The notes under the pieces: model-generated
The model's input: the letters and a program-made list of their open reading frames with translations, nothing else
Databases searched by the model: none
What the model was told of the DNA's origin: nothing
Translations under genes and position numbers: made by a program
Assembly: GCF_039523795.1 (NCBI RefSeq)
Contig: NZ_BAAAFZ010000007.1
Location: 136,038-200,037, forward strand
DNA from: Craurococcus roseus
GTDB taxonomy: Bacteria; Pseudomonadota; Alphaproteobacteria; Acetobacterales; Acetobacteraceae
Direction of reading: 5' to 3'
Length of the DNA: 64,000 nucleotides
Part shown: positions 34,324-42,305 of the stretch, in pieces
Position numbering within the stretch: the stretch's first letter is position 1
Layout of the letters: each line of letters opens with the position of its first letter

Positions 34324-35838
34324 CTACTCCAGCACAACCTCGCCGCCGGCGCAGATGTCGCGTGCCGGCAGGCGCAACTCGCGCCCGTCGCCGAACACCG
34401 CCGTCAGGTCGGCGAGGCAGCGCGCCGGGCCGGGCGGCAGGTCCTCCGGCGGGGCGAACTCCATGCTCTCGCCCGCGGGCAGCTCTGCGTGATCGAGGCG
34501 GTCGGGGCCGCGCGGCGCGCCGATCGGGTCGGCGTGCAGCGCCACCAGCGGCGCCGCGGCGGCGTTGCGGAGCCGCACGCCGCCGCTCGGCAGGGCGGCG
34601 GCCGGGGCTTTGGGCGCGGGAGTGGCGGCGTCCTCCTCGTCGCGCTGCGGGGCGGGCGGCGGCGCGAGCCGCTCGTCCAGCGTCCAGCCCGGGCGCAGCG
34701 CGATCAGGGTTTCGGCACAGATGTCGATGGCCCGGCGCTCTTCCGCCGCTTCCGTGTCGAACACGACGCGGAGGTCGGCGTGGCAGCCGCCTTCGAAGGC
34801 GGCTTCATAGCGGGCGCCGGGGATTATCACCGCGGCGCCGAGCACGTCCTCGCCCCAGTCGCTCCCTTTGGTCGGGGCCAGGAAGGCCTGCCGCACGGTG
34901 CGGCGGTGGTCGTTCAGCAACACCACCCGGCGCGGCGCCTCGTCCGGGCGCTCCCCGAACACGACGCCCTGCACGGCGCAGAGGTCCACGCCGTCCTTCA
35001 CCTCCTCGCGGTTGCTCGCCGACACGGCCCGGAGGTCGAAGCGGCAGTCGCGGGAACGGACGCGCAGGCGGAAGTCGTCGCGCGGCGCGATCGTCGCCGC
35101 GCCGAGCCGGTCCGCGCCCCAGCCGCCGCCCCCGCCGGCCGGGCGGGCGTACAGTTCGCGGATGCCGGCGCGGCCGCGATTGACCACCGGCACTTCGCGC
35201 ACTGGCGCCGTCGCGTCGCCGAAGGCCATGCGGCGCGCGCGGCAGAGGTCCACGCGCTCCCGCGCCTGCTCCGTGTCGTCGGCGAACACGGCGCGCACGT
35301 CGAACACGCAAGCCGCTTGGCCCGCGCCGCGCAGCCGGAGGACATGGCTGCCGCCCGCCTCCACCGTTTCCGATCCTAGGCGGTCGCGCCCACGCTCGCG
35401 CGAGCCGGGCGGGGACAGGTACAACTCGCGGAGGGCGACGTCGGTGTCGTTCTGCACCTCCACCTCCCGCGCCGGGCCGGTGTCGGCGAAGGCGGCGCGC
35501 GGGGCGCCGCGGCAGGCGTCGAAGCGCCGCCGCTCCTCCTCGCCGTCCTCGAACACGGCCACAGCCTGCCAGGCGCAGGTCGCCGGGCGCCGGTCGAGCG
35601 GCACGCGCAGGCTGGCCCGCGGCGGCAGCACCCCGTTGCCGAGCCGGTCGGGCCCGCGGTCCTCGGCCCCGGCCGGATGGACGAAGAGTTCGCGCAGCAC
35701 GCGGCCTGTGTCGTTGGCCACCGTCGCCTCGCGCGCCGGGGCGCGCGGCGCAGGGCGCTGGGCGGCGTCCTCGCCCGCGGGCTGCGCCGCGGCCGGCGCC
35801 GCGAGCGCCACCAAGGATGCGAGGACGACGCGCAGCAT
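34324..35838 (-). CDS. Secreted protein of five cysteine-paired tandem repeats, unknown function
   Basis: A 504-aa protein with a signal peptide (MLRVVLASLVALAAPAAAQP). It consists of five divergent repeats of about 80 residues (near 38-117, 126-206, 216-294, 304-381, 420-503). Each has the plan: N-D/R start, LRELY-like strand, DRLG, a hydrophobic strand, C-x-x-DLRAVF, then D-x-C. The two Cys are 21-22 residues apart in all five (88/109, 177/199, 265/287, 352/374, 474/496), suggesting one disulfide per module. A Pro/Ala linker separates repeats 4 and 5. Start 35838 was chosen for the signal peptide and GGAG 9 bases ahead. Not recognised as a named family; periplasmic or surface binding is a guess. 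Confidence 0.8.
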   Translation of the reverse strand: MLRVVLASLVALAAPAAAQPAGEDAAQRPAPRAPAREATVANDTGRVLRELFVHPAGAEDRGPDRLGNGVLPPRASLRVPLDRRPATCAWQAVAVFEDGEEERRRFDACRGAPRAAFADTGPAREVEVQNDTDVALRELYLSPPGSRERGRDRLGSETVEAGGSHVLRLRGAGQAACVFDVRAVFADDTEQARERVDLCRARRMAFGDATAPVREVPVVNRGRAGIRELYARPAGGGGGWGADRLGAATIAPRDDFRLRVRSRDCRFDLRAVSASNREEVKDGVDLCAVQGVVFGERPDEAPRRVVLLNDHRRTVRQAFLAPTKGSDWGEDVLGAAVIIPGARYEAAFEGGCHADLRVVFDTEAAEERRAIDICAETLIALRPGWTLDERLAPPPAPQRDEEDAATPAPKAPAAALPSGGVRLRNAAAAPLVALHADPIGAPRGPDRLDHAELPAGESMEFAPPEDLPPGPARCLADLTAVFGDGRELRLPARDICAGGEVVLE

Positions 35839-35981
35839 CGGCACGGACTCCATTCTTCCGGCGCAATATGCGCGATGCAAACCTATGGTTGCAAGGTCGC
35901 GGCGTTGCTGGTGCGCAGGATGTTGCCGCGTGCGGCGGAGCGGCCACTATGCGCCACCCCACCACGAGGATGACGCCAGGC

Positions 35982-36719
35982 ATGCCGCTCGATCCCGCCA
36001 CCAAGGCCAAGCTGGAGGGCATCTCCACGGCCACCGTCACCACCTTGCTGCTCAAGAAGGGCCTGCGGAACATCTGGATGCGCGGGCCGCTCCCCTTCAC
36101 CGCTGCCGCGCGCGGCAAGCGGCTGGTCGGCCCCGCCTTCACCCTGCGCTTCGTGCCGGCGCGGGAGGATCTGGCGACGCCCGAGAGTTGGTCGTCGCCG
36201 CGCTCCACCCGCGCCGCCATCGAGGCCATGCCGGCGGGCTGCGTCGCCGTGGCGGACGCCATGGGCGTGACGGACGCCGGCATCTTCGGCGACATCCTAT
36301 GCGCCCGGCTGATGAAGCGCGGCGTGGCCGCCCTCGTCACGGACGGCGTGGTGCGCGACGTGGCCGGGGTGGAAGGCACCGGGATGCCGGTTTGGAGCCG
36401 CGGCGGAGCGGCGCCGCCCTCCGTCGCCGGCCTCACCTTCGTCGGCTGGCAGGAGCCGGTGGGCTGCGGCGGGGTTGCGGTGTTCCCGGACGACGTGGTC
36501 GTGGCCGACGGCGACGGCGCGGTGTGCATCCCGGCGGCGCTGGTGGACGAGGTGGCGAACGGGGGCGAGGAGCAGGAGCGGCTGGAAGCGTGGATACTCG
36601 GCCGCGTCGAGGCGGGCGACGCGTTGCCGGGCCTTTACCCGCCGAACGCCGAGAATAGGGCACGCTACGACGCGGAGAAGAAGCGGTTGGGCGTGCACCT
36701 GCCCGCCACAGGGCCATGA
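35982..36719 (+). CDS. RraA-like / HMG-aldolase family protein
   Basis: A 245-aa protein of the RraA-like fold. KLEGISTATVTTLLLKKGLR lies near the N-terminus and KRLVGPAFTLRFVP follows. The active-site pattern GDILCARLMKRGVAALVTDG plus VVRD matches class II HMG/CHA aldolases, which split 4-hydroxy-4-methyl-2-oxoglutarate and decarboxylate oxaloacetate. RraA proper inhibits RNase E but lacks this full motif, so aldolase activity is more likely (inference). In-frame ATGs at 35949 and 35970 are alternatives. Confidence 0.8.
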   Translation: MPLDPATKAKLEGISTATVTTLLLKKGLRNIWMRGPLPFTAAARGKRLVGPAFTLRFVPAREDLATPESWSSPRSTRAAIEAMPAGCVAVADAMGVTDAGIFGDILCARLMKRGVAALVTDGVVRDVAGVEGTGMPVWSRGGAAPPSVAGLTFVGWQEPVGCGGVAVFPDDVVVADGDGAVCIPAALVDEVANGGEEQERLEAWILGRVEAGDALPGLYPPNAENRARYDAEKKRLGVHLPATGP

Positions 36720-37214
36720 GGCCCGCGCAGTGGGCGGGCCCTCGCGGCCGGTCCGTCGTTGCTTCGGGCGAAGAACTGGCACGCGGGCGGCGGCCCCGCG
36801 CGCGGACAGCATCGACGGCCACTTGGGTCCGGGCCCGTTCAACCGGCGCGCCGTGTTCGACAGCGTGGGCTTCATCCACGTCCTGACGCGGGAGCGGGCG
36901 GGACTGGCTCCCCTGCTGCGCCTTCGCCGTGCCGCGCCGGATGGTGCAGGAAGCGCCGAACAGCTGCGCCGCCCTCCTCTGCTCGCGGTCGTCGAGGCCC
37001 CCGCCCACGCCGACGAGGCGGGGAACCGGAAGGAGGTGGCCGCGGCGATCAATGCGCAGCACTGCCTCAACCGGCCGCGGACGGCGGCGGAGCAGGCGTC
37101 GACCGGCAACTTTGGCGACGGCCCCGGCAAGGTGCGGCGCGTGCCGGAGCGCATCGGCGGCTTCGCCCCCCTCCCCCGGCATCCCATGGCGGCGTGGATG
37201 CTCACCCGTAGGAA
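36720..37214. other. 495-bp degraded stretch
   Basis: No intact gene is recognised. Open frames on both strands give Arg-rich translations without motifs. The stretch leads into the cyanase remnant and IS630 element, so it is probably debris of former genes. Confidence 0.4.
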
Positions 37215-37478
37215 GTGTTGGAGGTGGGGCGGATGGCGGCGGAGTCGCACCACGCGCGGGGATTGGCCGAGGTGTTCGGCCTCGACGAGGGGGAGGAAGC
37301 GACGCTCTGCGAGATCCCCTATCGCGGCGCCCAGCCCATGCCTCCGGCCGAACCTCTCGTCTACCGCTTCTACGGGCTCGTGCTGGTCTATGGCACGATT
37401 TGAAAGGAGATGATCCACGAGGAGATCGACGACGGCATCATGCCCGCCACCCACCACGACATGCGGCTAGCGTCCTGA
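37215..37478 (+). pseudogene. cynS: Cyanase (cynS) C-terminal remnant
   Basis: In one frame the sequence encodes ARGLAEVFGLDEGEEATLCE, IPYRGAQPMPPAEPLVYRFY and GLVLVYGTI, then an in-frame TGA (37401-37403), then KEMIHEEIDDGIMPATHHDM. This follows the cyanase catalytic domain (PYRG, YRFYE, VYGT-KE-IHEEFGDGIMSAIDFDM). Cyanase turns cyanate and bicarbonate into ammonia and CO2. The N-terminal helix domain is not readable, a nonsense codon interrupts the core, and the left end of the IS630 element cuts the C-terminus. It is clearly non-functional. Confidence 0.7.
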
Positions 37479-38605
37479 CCGGGAAGTTTCTGCGATTATC
37501 CCCCCGGCCGAGGGATGGTCGCCATGGGCAGGGCCGCGGCCGGGATCGAGCTGAGCGCGGCGGAGCGCGGCCGCTGGCCCGGGCGCACAAGACCGGCCAA
37601 GCCATGGCGCGTCGGGCGCGCATCGTGCTGGCGGCCGCGGCGGGGTTGGAGAACAAGGCGACCCGCGCCGAGGTCGGGGCGGACGCCAACACGGCCGGCG
37701 AGTGGCGCCGCCGCTTCGCTGCGCGTCGGCTTGGCGGTTTGCTGGACGAGCCGGGGCCGGGGACGCCCCGCGAGACCGGCGACGGCGAGATCGCCGCCAC
37801 GATCCGGCTGACGCTGGAGGCGGCGCCGCCGGGGACGACGCACTGGTCGCTGCGCTCGATGGCCGAGGCGGTCGGCTACGCGCCGTCCACCATCCACCGC
37901 GTCTGGCGCGCCTTCGGGCTGCAGCCGCACCGGGCCGAGGCCCCCAAGCTCTCGAACGGCCCGCTCTTCGCGGAGAAGGTCCGCGACACCGTCGGCCTCC
38001 ACCTGGCGCCGCCCGAGCGGGCGCTGGCGCTGCGCGTGGGCGAGAAGCCGCAGATCCAGGCGCTCGACCGCAGCCAGCCGTTGCTGCCGATGCGCCCGGG
38101 CCGGGCCGAACGGCGGCCCCGCGACCACGCCCGCCACGGCGCGACCTCGCTGTTCGCCGCGCCCGGCATCGCCACCGGCGCGGCGATCGGCCGTCGCCGT
38201 CCCGAGCACCGCTCGAGCGGGTTCCGGAAGTCCCTGGACCAGGTCGGGGCCAGCGTGCCCCCTGGCCCCGACGTCCACCTCGTGATGGGCAACTGCGCCA
38301 CCCACAAGACCAAGCCGCTCCGCGACCGGCCCGCCAAGCGGCCGCGGCGGCGCGTCCATTTCACGCCCGCCGGCGCCCCTCGGATCAACCAAGTCGAGCG
38401 CCTCTTCGCCCCGATCGCCGACAAGCAGATCCGGCGCGGCGTCCACCCAAGCGCTCGAGAGCGACATCCGCGCCCTCATCGGCGCCCGCGACGCCGACCC
38501 CAAGCCCTTCCGCTGGACCGCGTCCGCCGACGACATCCCCGCCGCCGTCCAGCGCTTCTGCGTCAGGACCCAGCAGACCGGAAGGATTACGGAATCAGGA
38601 CGCTA
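37468..38605 (+). mobile_element. IS630-family insertion sequence (decayed)
   Basis: The ends are inverted repeats TAGCGTCCTGA (37468-37478) and TCAGGACGCTA (38595-38605), including the TA dinucleotide that IS630/Tc1 elements duplicate on insertion. The element is about 1.14 kb, the usual size. Its transposase is broken and has lost catalytic residues. It truncates the cyanase remnant. Confidence 0.75.
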
Positions 38606-38606
38606 A
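37515..38606 (+). pseudogene. IS630-family transposase, inactivated
   Basis: The coding sequence is split over frames. The start (37515, GIELSAAERGR) is in one frame, the middle (about 37600-38440: ARRARIVLAAAAGLENKATR, GEWRRRFAARRLGGLLDEPG, THWSLRSMAEA, IHRVWRAFGLQPHRAE) in another, and the end (DIRALIGARDADPKPFRWTA) returns to the first. The two catalytic Asp positions are Gly: LRVGEKPQIQALD instead of V-D-EK, and HLVMGNCATHKT instead of VMDNYATH. Frameshifts plus the missing DDE residues show it cannot catalyse transposition. Confidence 0.8.
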
Positions 38607-38728
38607 ACGCTTTCCAGCTTGTCAAGGCGGTCGCGGGCCAGGGGCGAGCGACTGGGCGCCCCTTCGAGAGGTGTCGGACGGCTGAGCCCCGCGGGGTCGG
38701 CCCGGGCGCCGATAGGGGTCGCCGGACA

Positions 38729-40461
38729 GGTTCATCCGCACATCCTGTGACGGCGGCAGGTTCTGGACGGCGTATTGGCGGCGCTCGCCGCGATGGCCGA
38801 GACTCGCCCGATGCGGTTCTCCCCCATCCAGATCCCGGCGGCGCCGGCCGGGTTGCTGGTCGAGGCGGTCGCGGTCGAGCCCGACCGCGTCGTCATCACG
38901 GCTTGTGCCGACGCGCCGGGCGCCTCTTGCCCGGCCTGCGGCGCCGTGGCCGGCAAGGTCCACGGCCATTACTGGCGGATGCTCGCCGACCTGCCCTGGC
39001 ACGACCGCCGCGTCGTTTGGCGCCTCCGGGTCCGGCGCTTCCGTTGCGACCGCTGCGAACGGCGCACCTTCGCCGAGCGCCTGCCGGACGTCGCCGCGCC
39101 CAAGGCGCGGCGGACGGGGCGCCTCGCCCGCGCGCAGGCCGGCATCGGCCTGGCGGTCGGCGGCGAGCCGGGGGCGCGGCTCTCGTCCGGGCTCGCCATG
39201 CCGGTGAGCGGCGACACGGTGCTGCGCTTGGTCCGCAAGCTGCCGGCCCCGCCCCGTCCCGCGCCGCGCGTGGTCGGGGTCGACGACTGGGCGTGGCGCC
39301 GCGGCCGGCGCTACGGGACCATCGTGTGCGACCTGGAACGGCGGCGCGTGGTCGACCTCCTGCCGGACCGCTCCGCCGCGCCCCTGCGGGCTTGGCTGGA
39401 GCGACACCTGGGCGTCGCCGTCGTCAGCCGCGACAAGGCCGGGTCCTATGCGGAGGCCGCCCGCACCGGGGCTCCCGGCGCCCTGCAGGTGGCGGACCGG
39501 TGGCACCTCCTGGTCAACGCGTCGGACGCGCTGCGCGGGGTGATTGAGCGCCACCAAGCGAAGCTGCGCGAGGCGGCCCGGCTCTGCGCCGCGAAGGGGA
39601 AGGCTCCCGCGGCCCGGCCAACACCGGCGAAGCCTCCCCGGCCGGGCGCGGAGGCGCCGGACGCCCGACGACGGACGCGCTTCGATGCCGTCATCCGCTT
39701 GCACGCGCAAGGCGTGCCCATCAAGCGGATCGCGCGCCGGACCGGGGTGGCCCGGAACGCGGTCCGGCGTTGGCTGCGGGCCGGCGAGTACGTCCCCTAC
39801 CGGCGCGCGCCCGGACCGAGCCTGCTGGATCGGCATCTCACCTTCGTCGAGGAGCGTTGGCGCGCCGGCCAGCGCAGCAGCGCCGCGCTCTGGCGCGCCC
39901 TGCAGGAGCGGGGGTTCGAGGGCGGCTACGACATCGTCCGGCGCTGGGCCAAGCGACGCCGCGCGGACGGGGGCCCCGAAGAACCGGGCGCGGCCAGCCC
40001 GTCCTGGCGCGTGCCGTCGAGCCGCCGAGCGGCCCGCCTCCTGACGGGCGACCCGGCCTCGCTGGACGACGCCGGCCGCCTGTTCGCCGCCACCCTCCGG
40101 GCGATCGCGCCCGGGATCCGGGCCGCGGCCGACCTCGTCGGCGCCTTCGGCCGGGTCATCCGCGGCGGCGACGCCGACGCGCTCGACACGTGGCTCGACG
40201 CCGCTTCGGCCACGCCGCTGCGTTCCTTCGCCGAAGGTCTCCGCGCCGACCGCCAAGCCGTGCGCGCCGCCGTCGCCGAGCCCTGGAGCAACGGTCCGGT
40301 CGAAGGGCAGATCAACCGCCTGAAGCTGATCAAGCGGCAGATGTTCGGCCGCGCCAAGTTCGACCTGCTCCGGCAGCGCGTGCTGCACGCCGCCTGATCC
40401 GAACCGACGCGGGTCGAGGGCGTGGCGATCTGCCCGCCGTCACAGGATGTGCGGATGAACC
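38729..40461 (+). mobile_element. Intact ISL3-family insertion sequence
   Basis: A 1733-bp element with 28-bp terminal inverted repeats (38729-38756 and 40434-40461; core GTTCATCCGCACATCCTGTG). It is flanked by a perfect 8-bp target duplication GCCGGACA (38721-38728 and 40462-40469). One full-length transposase lies inside. ISL3 elements make 8-bp duplications, so the structure is complete and the insertion looks recent. Confidence 0.92.
38775..40397 (+). CDS. ISL3-family transposase
   Basis: A 540-aa transposase. An N-terminal zinc ribbon (CPACG, then CDRCERRTF) precedes the DDE core: VVGVDDWAWRRGRRYGT, VSRDKAGSYAEAAR, VADRWHLLVNASDALRGVIE. The terminal NGPVEGQINRLKLIKRQMFG supplies the catalytic Glu. 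A helix-turn-helix insertion (GVPIKRIARRTGVARNAVRR) is present, as in ISL3 members. The start used is TTG 38775; ATG 38793 or 38811 are alternatives. No frameshift is visible, so it is probably active. Confidence 0.9.
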   Translation: MAALAAMAETRPMRFSPIQIPAAPAGLLVEAVAVEPDRVVITACADAPGASCPACGAVAGKVHGHYWRMLADLPWHDRRVVWRLRVRRFRCDRCERRTFAERLPDVAAPKARRTGRLARAQAGIGLAVGGEPGARLSSGLAMPVSGDTVLRLVRKLPAPPRPAPRVVGVDDWAWRRGRRYGTIVCDLERRRVVDLLPDRSAAPLRAWLERHLGVAVVSRDKAGSYAEAARTGAPGALQVADRWHLLVNASDALRGVIERHQAKLREAARLCAAKGKAPAARPTPAKPPRPGAEAPDARRRTRFDAVIRLHAQGVPIKRIARRTGVARNAVRRWLRAGEYVPYRRAPGPSLLDRHLTFVEERWRAGQRSSAALWRALQERGFEGGYDIVRRWAKRRRADGGPEEPGAASPSWRVPSSRRAARLLTGDPASLDDAGRLFAATLRAIAPGIRAAADLVGAFGRVIRGGDADALDTWLDAASATPLRSFAEGLRADRQAVRAAVAEPWSNGPVEGQINRLKLIKRQMFGRAKFDLLRQRVLHAA

Positions 40462-40558
40462 GCCGGACAAAGTCGACAGGGCCGATTCGGCGCTTGGTGG
40501 CGCACTGCGCACCACGGGGACGTTCCGCCGCCACGAGGGGGGGGGGAACCCGCGCCCT

Positions 40559-40587
40559 TTGACCCGCCAGAGGGCGCTCTCTATATG
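40559..40587 (+). promoter_or_regulatory. Promoter of trcR
   Basis: TTGACC (40559-40564), a 17-base spacer and TATATG (40582-40587) make a good sigma-70 promoter. The expected start is near 40594 and gives a leader of about 53 bases before trcR. A run of ten G (40537-40546) lies 12 bases upstream of the -35 box. The ISL3 element ends about 100 bases upstream and does not disturb it. Confidence 0.6.
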
Positions 40588-40646
40588 CCCGTCCTGTCCG
40601 GCCGGACGCGCCCATCCGCGCGCCGCGGCGACTTGAAGGTTTCTCT

Positions 40647-41222
40647 ATGGCCCAGCCGCTCATGCCGAAGGCCACCGCCGTGTGGCTCATCGAGAAGACG
40701 TCGCTCACGTTTGAGCAGGTCGCCGATTTCGTCGGTATGCACCCGCTGGAGGTGCAGGCGATCGCCGACGGAGAGGTGGCGCAAGGCATCATCGGGTACG
40801 ATCCCGTCTTGAACGGGCAGCTCACGCGCGAGGAGATCGCGCGCTGCGAAGCGGATTCCTCCGCGCGCCTGAACATCACGCACAGCGCGCTTCCGATCCC
40901 CAAAGCGCGCAGCAAGGGCGCCCGCTACACGCCGGTTTCGAAGCGAAACGACAGGCCGGATGGCATTGCTTGGCTGCTCCGAAACCATCCGCAGCTCACC
41001 GAGCAGCAGATCTCCAAGCTCCTGGGCACCACCAAAGACACCATCGCCAAGGTGCGGGACCGCAGCCATTGGAACAGCGCCAACATCAAGCCGCGCGACC
41101 CGGTGATCCTCGGTTTGGTCACCCAATCGGATCTGAACGCCGCGCTCGCCGCAGCCGGGGATCGCGCCGGGGGCGGCGCGCCGCCCCCGGCCGCCGATGC
41201 ACCTGAAGAAACCGCGGCCTGA
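40647..41222 (+). CDS. trcR: Cell cycle transcriptional regulator TrcR (DUF1013)
   Basis: A 191-aa protein matching the alphaproteobacterial DUF1013/TrcR family. The N-terminal HTH-like part reads MPKATAVWLIEKTSLTFEQV, ADFVGMHPLEVQAIADGE. A second HTH reads PDGIAWLLRNHPQLTEQQIS, KLLGTTKDTIAKVRDRSHWN, then NIKPRDPVILGLVTQSDLNA. The C-terminal 30 residues are an Ala/Pro-rich tail. TrcR is a conserved DNA-binding cell-cycle regulator in this class (family knowledge). It is a lineage marker for Alphaproteobacteria. It has its own promoter at 40559-40587. Confidence 0.9.
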   Translation: MAQPLMPKATAVWLIEKTSLTFEQVADFVGMHPLEVQAIADGEVAQGIIGYDPVLNGQLTREEIARCEADSSARLNITHSALPIPKARSKGARYTPVSKRNDRPDGIAWLLRNHPQLTEQQISKLLGTTKDTIAKVRDRSHWNSANIKPRDPVILGLVTQSDLNAALAAAGDRAGGGAPPPAADAPEETAA

Positions 41223-41262
41223 CGCGTGGCCGGCGCGCCCGGGTTCCGTCGCGCCGATTGGT

Positions 41263-41433
41263 TCAGGCGTCGCGGCGCAGGCGTTCGATCTCTTCCTTCA
41301 ACCGCAGCTTTTCCAGCTTGAGGCGGGACAACTCGGCGGCGTCCGGGCGCGGTCGGGTGTCTTCTTCGACGATCTGCCGCTCCAGCGCCGCATGGCGTTC
41401 TTCCAGGGTCTTCAGCCTCGGCGATGGCGCCAT
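41263..41433 (-). CDS. Small DUF465 (YdcH-like) protein
   Basis: A 56-aa helical protein: SPRLKTLEERHAALERQIVE, then RPRPDAAELSRLKLEKLRLK, EEIERLRRDA. This is the YdcH/DUF465 pattern of two short antiparallel charged helices. Its function is unknown in general. The ATG at 41433 follows GAGGAGG about 7 bases upstream. It converges on trcR and is divergent from a second DUF465 gene at 41555. Confidence 0.8.
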   Translation of the reverse strand: MAPSPRLKTLEERHAALERQIVEEDTRPRPDAAELSRLKLEKLRLKEEIERLRRDA

Positions 41434-41554
41434 ACGGATGCCTCCTCATTCCGGCTTCGGTGCGTTGCCGGCTGGATTGTTGCGCCGGCGGCCGGGCATG
41501 ATATGGCCCGCGGCGTTCCTCCGCAGCCCCGATCCTGCTACGGATGCCGCTCCG

Positions 41555-41758
41555 ATGCTCGATGACCGCGAATCCCTGCTCCGGCGGCTGCACGAGATGC
41601 GCAGCGAGCACCGCGATCTCGACACGGTCATCGCGCGCCTCAGCGCGGAACGGACGGACCAGTTGCAGGTGCAGCGTTTGAAGAAGCGCAANNNNNNNNN
41701 NNNNAAGGACGAGATATCCCGGCTCGAAAGCCGCCTCGTCCCCGACATCATCGCATAG
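41555..41758 (+). CDS. Small DUF465 (YdcH-like) protein, interrupted by an N run
   Basis: About 67 aa: SLLRRLHEMRSEHRDLDTVI, ARLSAERTDQLQVQRLKKR, gap of 13 N (41692-41704), KDEISRLESRLVPDIIA. The LKKR-x-LKD-I and final PDIIA are typical of the family. The real missing sequence is probably 10 or 13 bases so that the frame is kept. It lies 49 bp before purE, with which it may be co-transcribed. Confidence 0.8.
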   Translation: MLDDRESLLRRLHEMRSEHRDLDTVIARLSAERTDQLQVQRLKKRXXXXXKDEISRLESRLVPDIIA

Positions 41759-41807
41759 CCATGGGCCTTGTCCGCAAGGAAGCGCGCCGGCGCCGGGGCG
41801 CCACTCC

Positions 41808-42305
41808 GTGACGGACGCGCCCCGGCCGCCGGCCCTCGTCGGGTTGATCATGGGCAGCCGCTCCGATTGGGACACCATGCGCCACGCCGCCACGATGCTC
41901 GACGAGTTGGCGATCCCCCACGAAGCCGCCGTGGTGTCCGCGCACCGCACGCCGGCGCGCTTGTACCGATACGCGACCGAAGCCGAAGGGCGGGGGCTCC
42001 GGGTGTTGATCGCCGGCGCGGGCGGCGCGGCGCACCTGCCGGGGATGGCGGCGGCGATGACCCCCCTGCCCGTCCTCGGCGTCCCGGTCGAAAGCCACGC
42101 GCTGAAGGGCATGGACAGCCTGCTGTCCATCGTCCAGATGCCGGCGGGCGTCCCGGTGGGGACGCTGGCCATCGGCCGGGCCGGCGCGGTCAACGCGGCG
42201 TTGTTGGCGGCGGCGATCCTCGCCTTGTCGGACGGAGGCCTCGCCGCGCGGCTCGCCGCTTGGCGCGCGGCCCAGACCGAAGCGGTTCCGACGGAACCGT
42301 CGTGA
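41808..42305 (+). CDS. purE: N5-carboxyaminoimidazole ribonucleotide mutase
   Basis: A 165-aa class I PurE, which moves the carboxyl group of N5-CAIR to C4 in purine synthesis. Seen: VGLIMGSRSDWDTMRHA with the phosphate-binding SRSD, VVSAHRTPARLYRYA with the catalytic His, IAGAGGAAHLPGMAAAMT, and PVLGVPVESHALKGMDSLLS. The start is GTG 41808. Its stop overlaps the purK GTG by four bases (GTGA), so translation is coupled. Confidence 0.93.
   Translation: MTDAPRPPALVGLIMGSRSDWDTMRHAATMLDELAIPHEAAVVSAHRTPARLYRYATEAEGRGLRVLIAGAGGAAHLPGMAAAMTPLPVLGVPVESHALKGMDSLLSIVQMPAGVPVGTLAIGRAGAVNAALLAAAILALSDGGLAARLAAWRAAQTEAVPTEPS

Noticed and set aside
36475..37413. Open frame of about 300 codons over the degraded stretch
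   Set aside because: No recognisable domain; it covers the cyanase remnant in a different frame and looks like high-GC noise.
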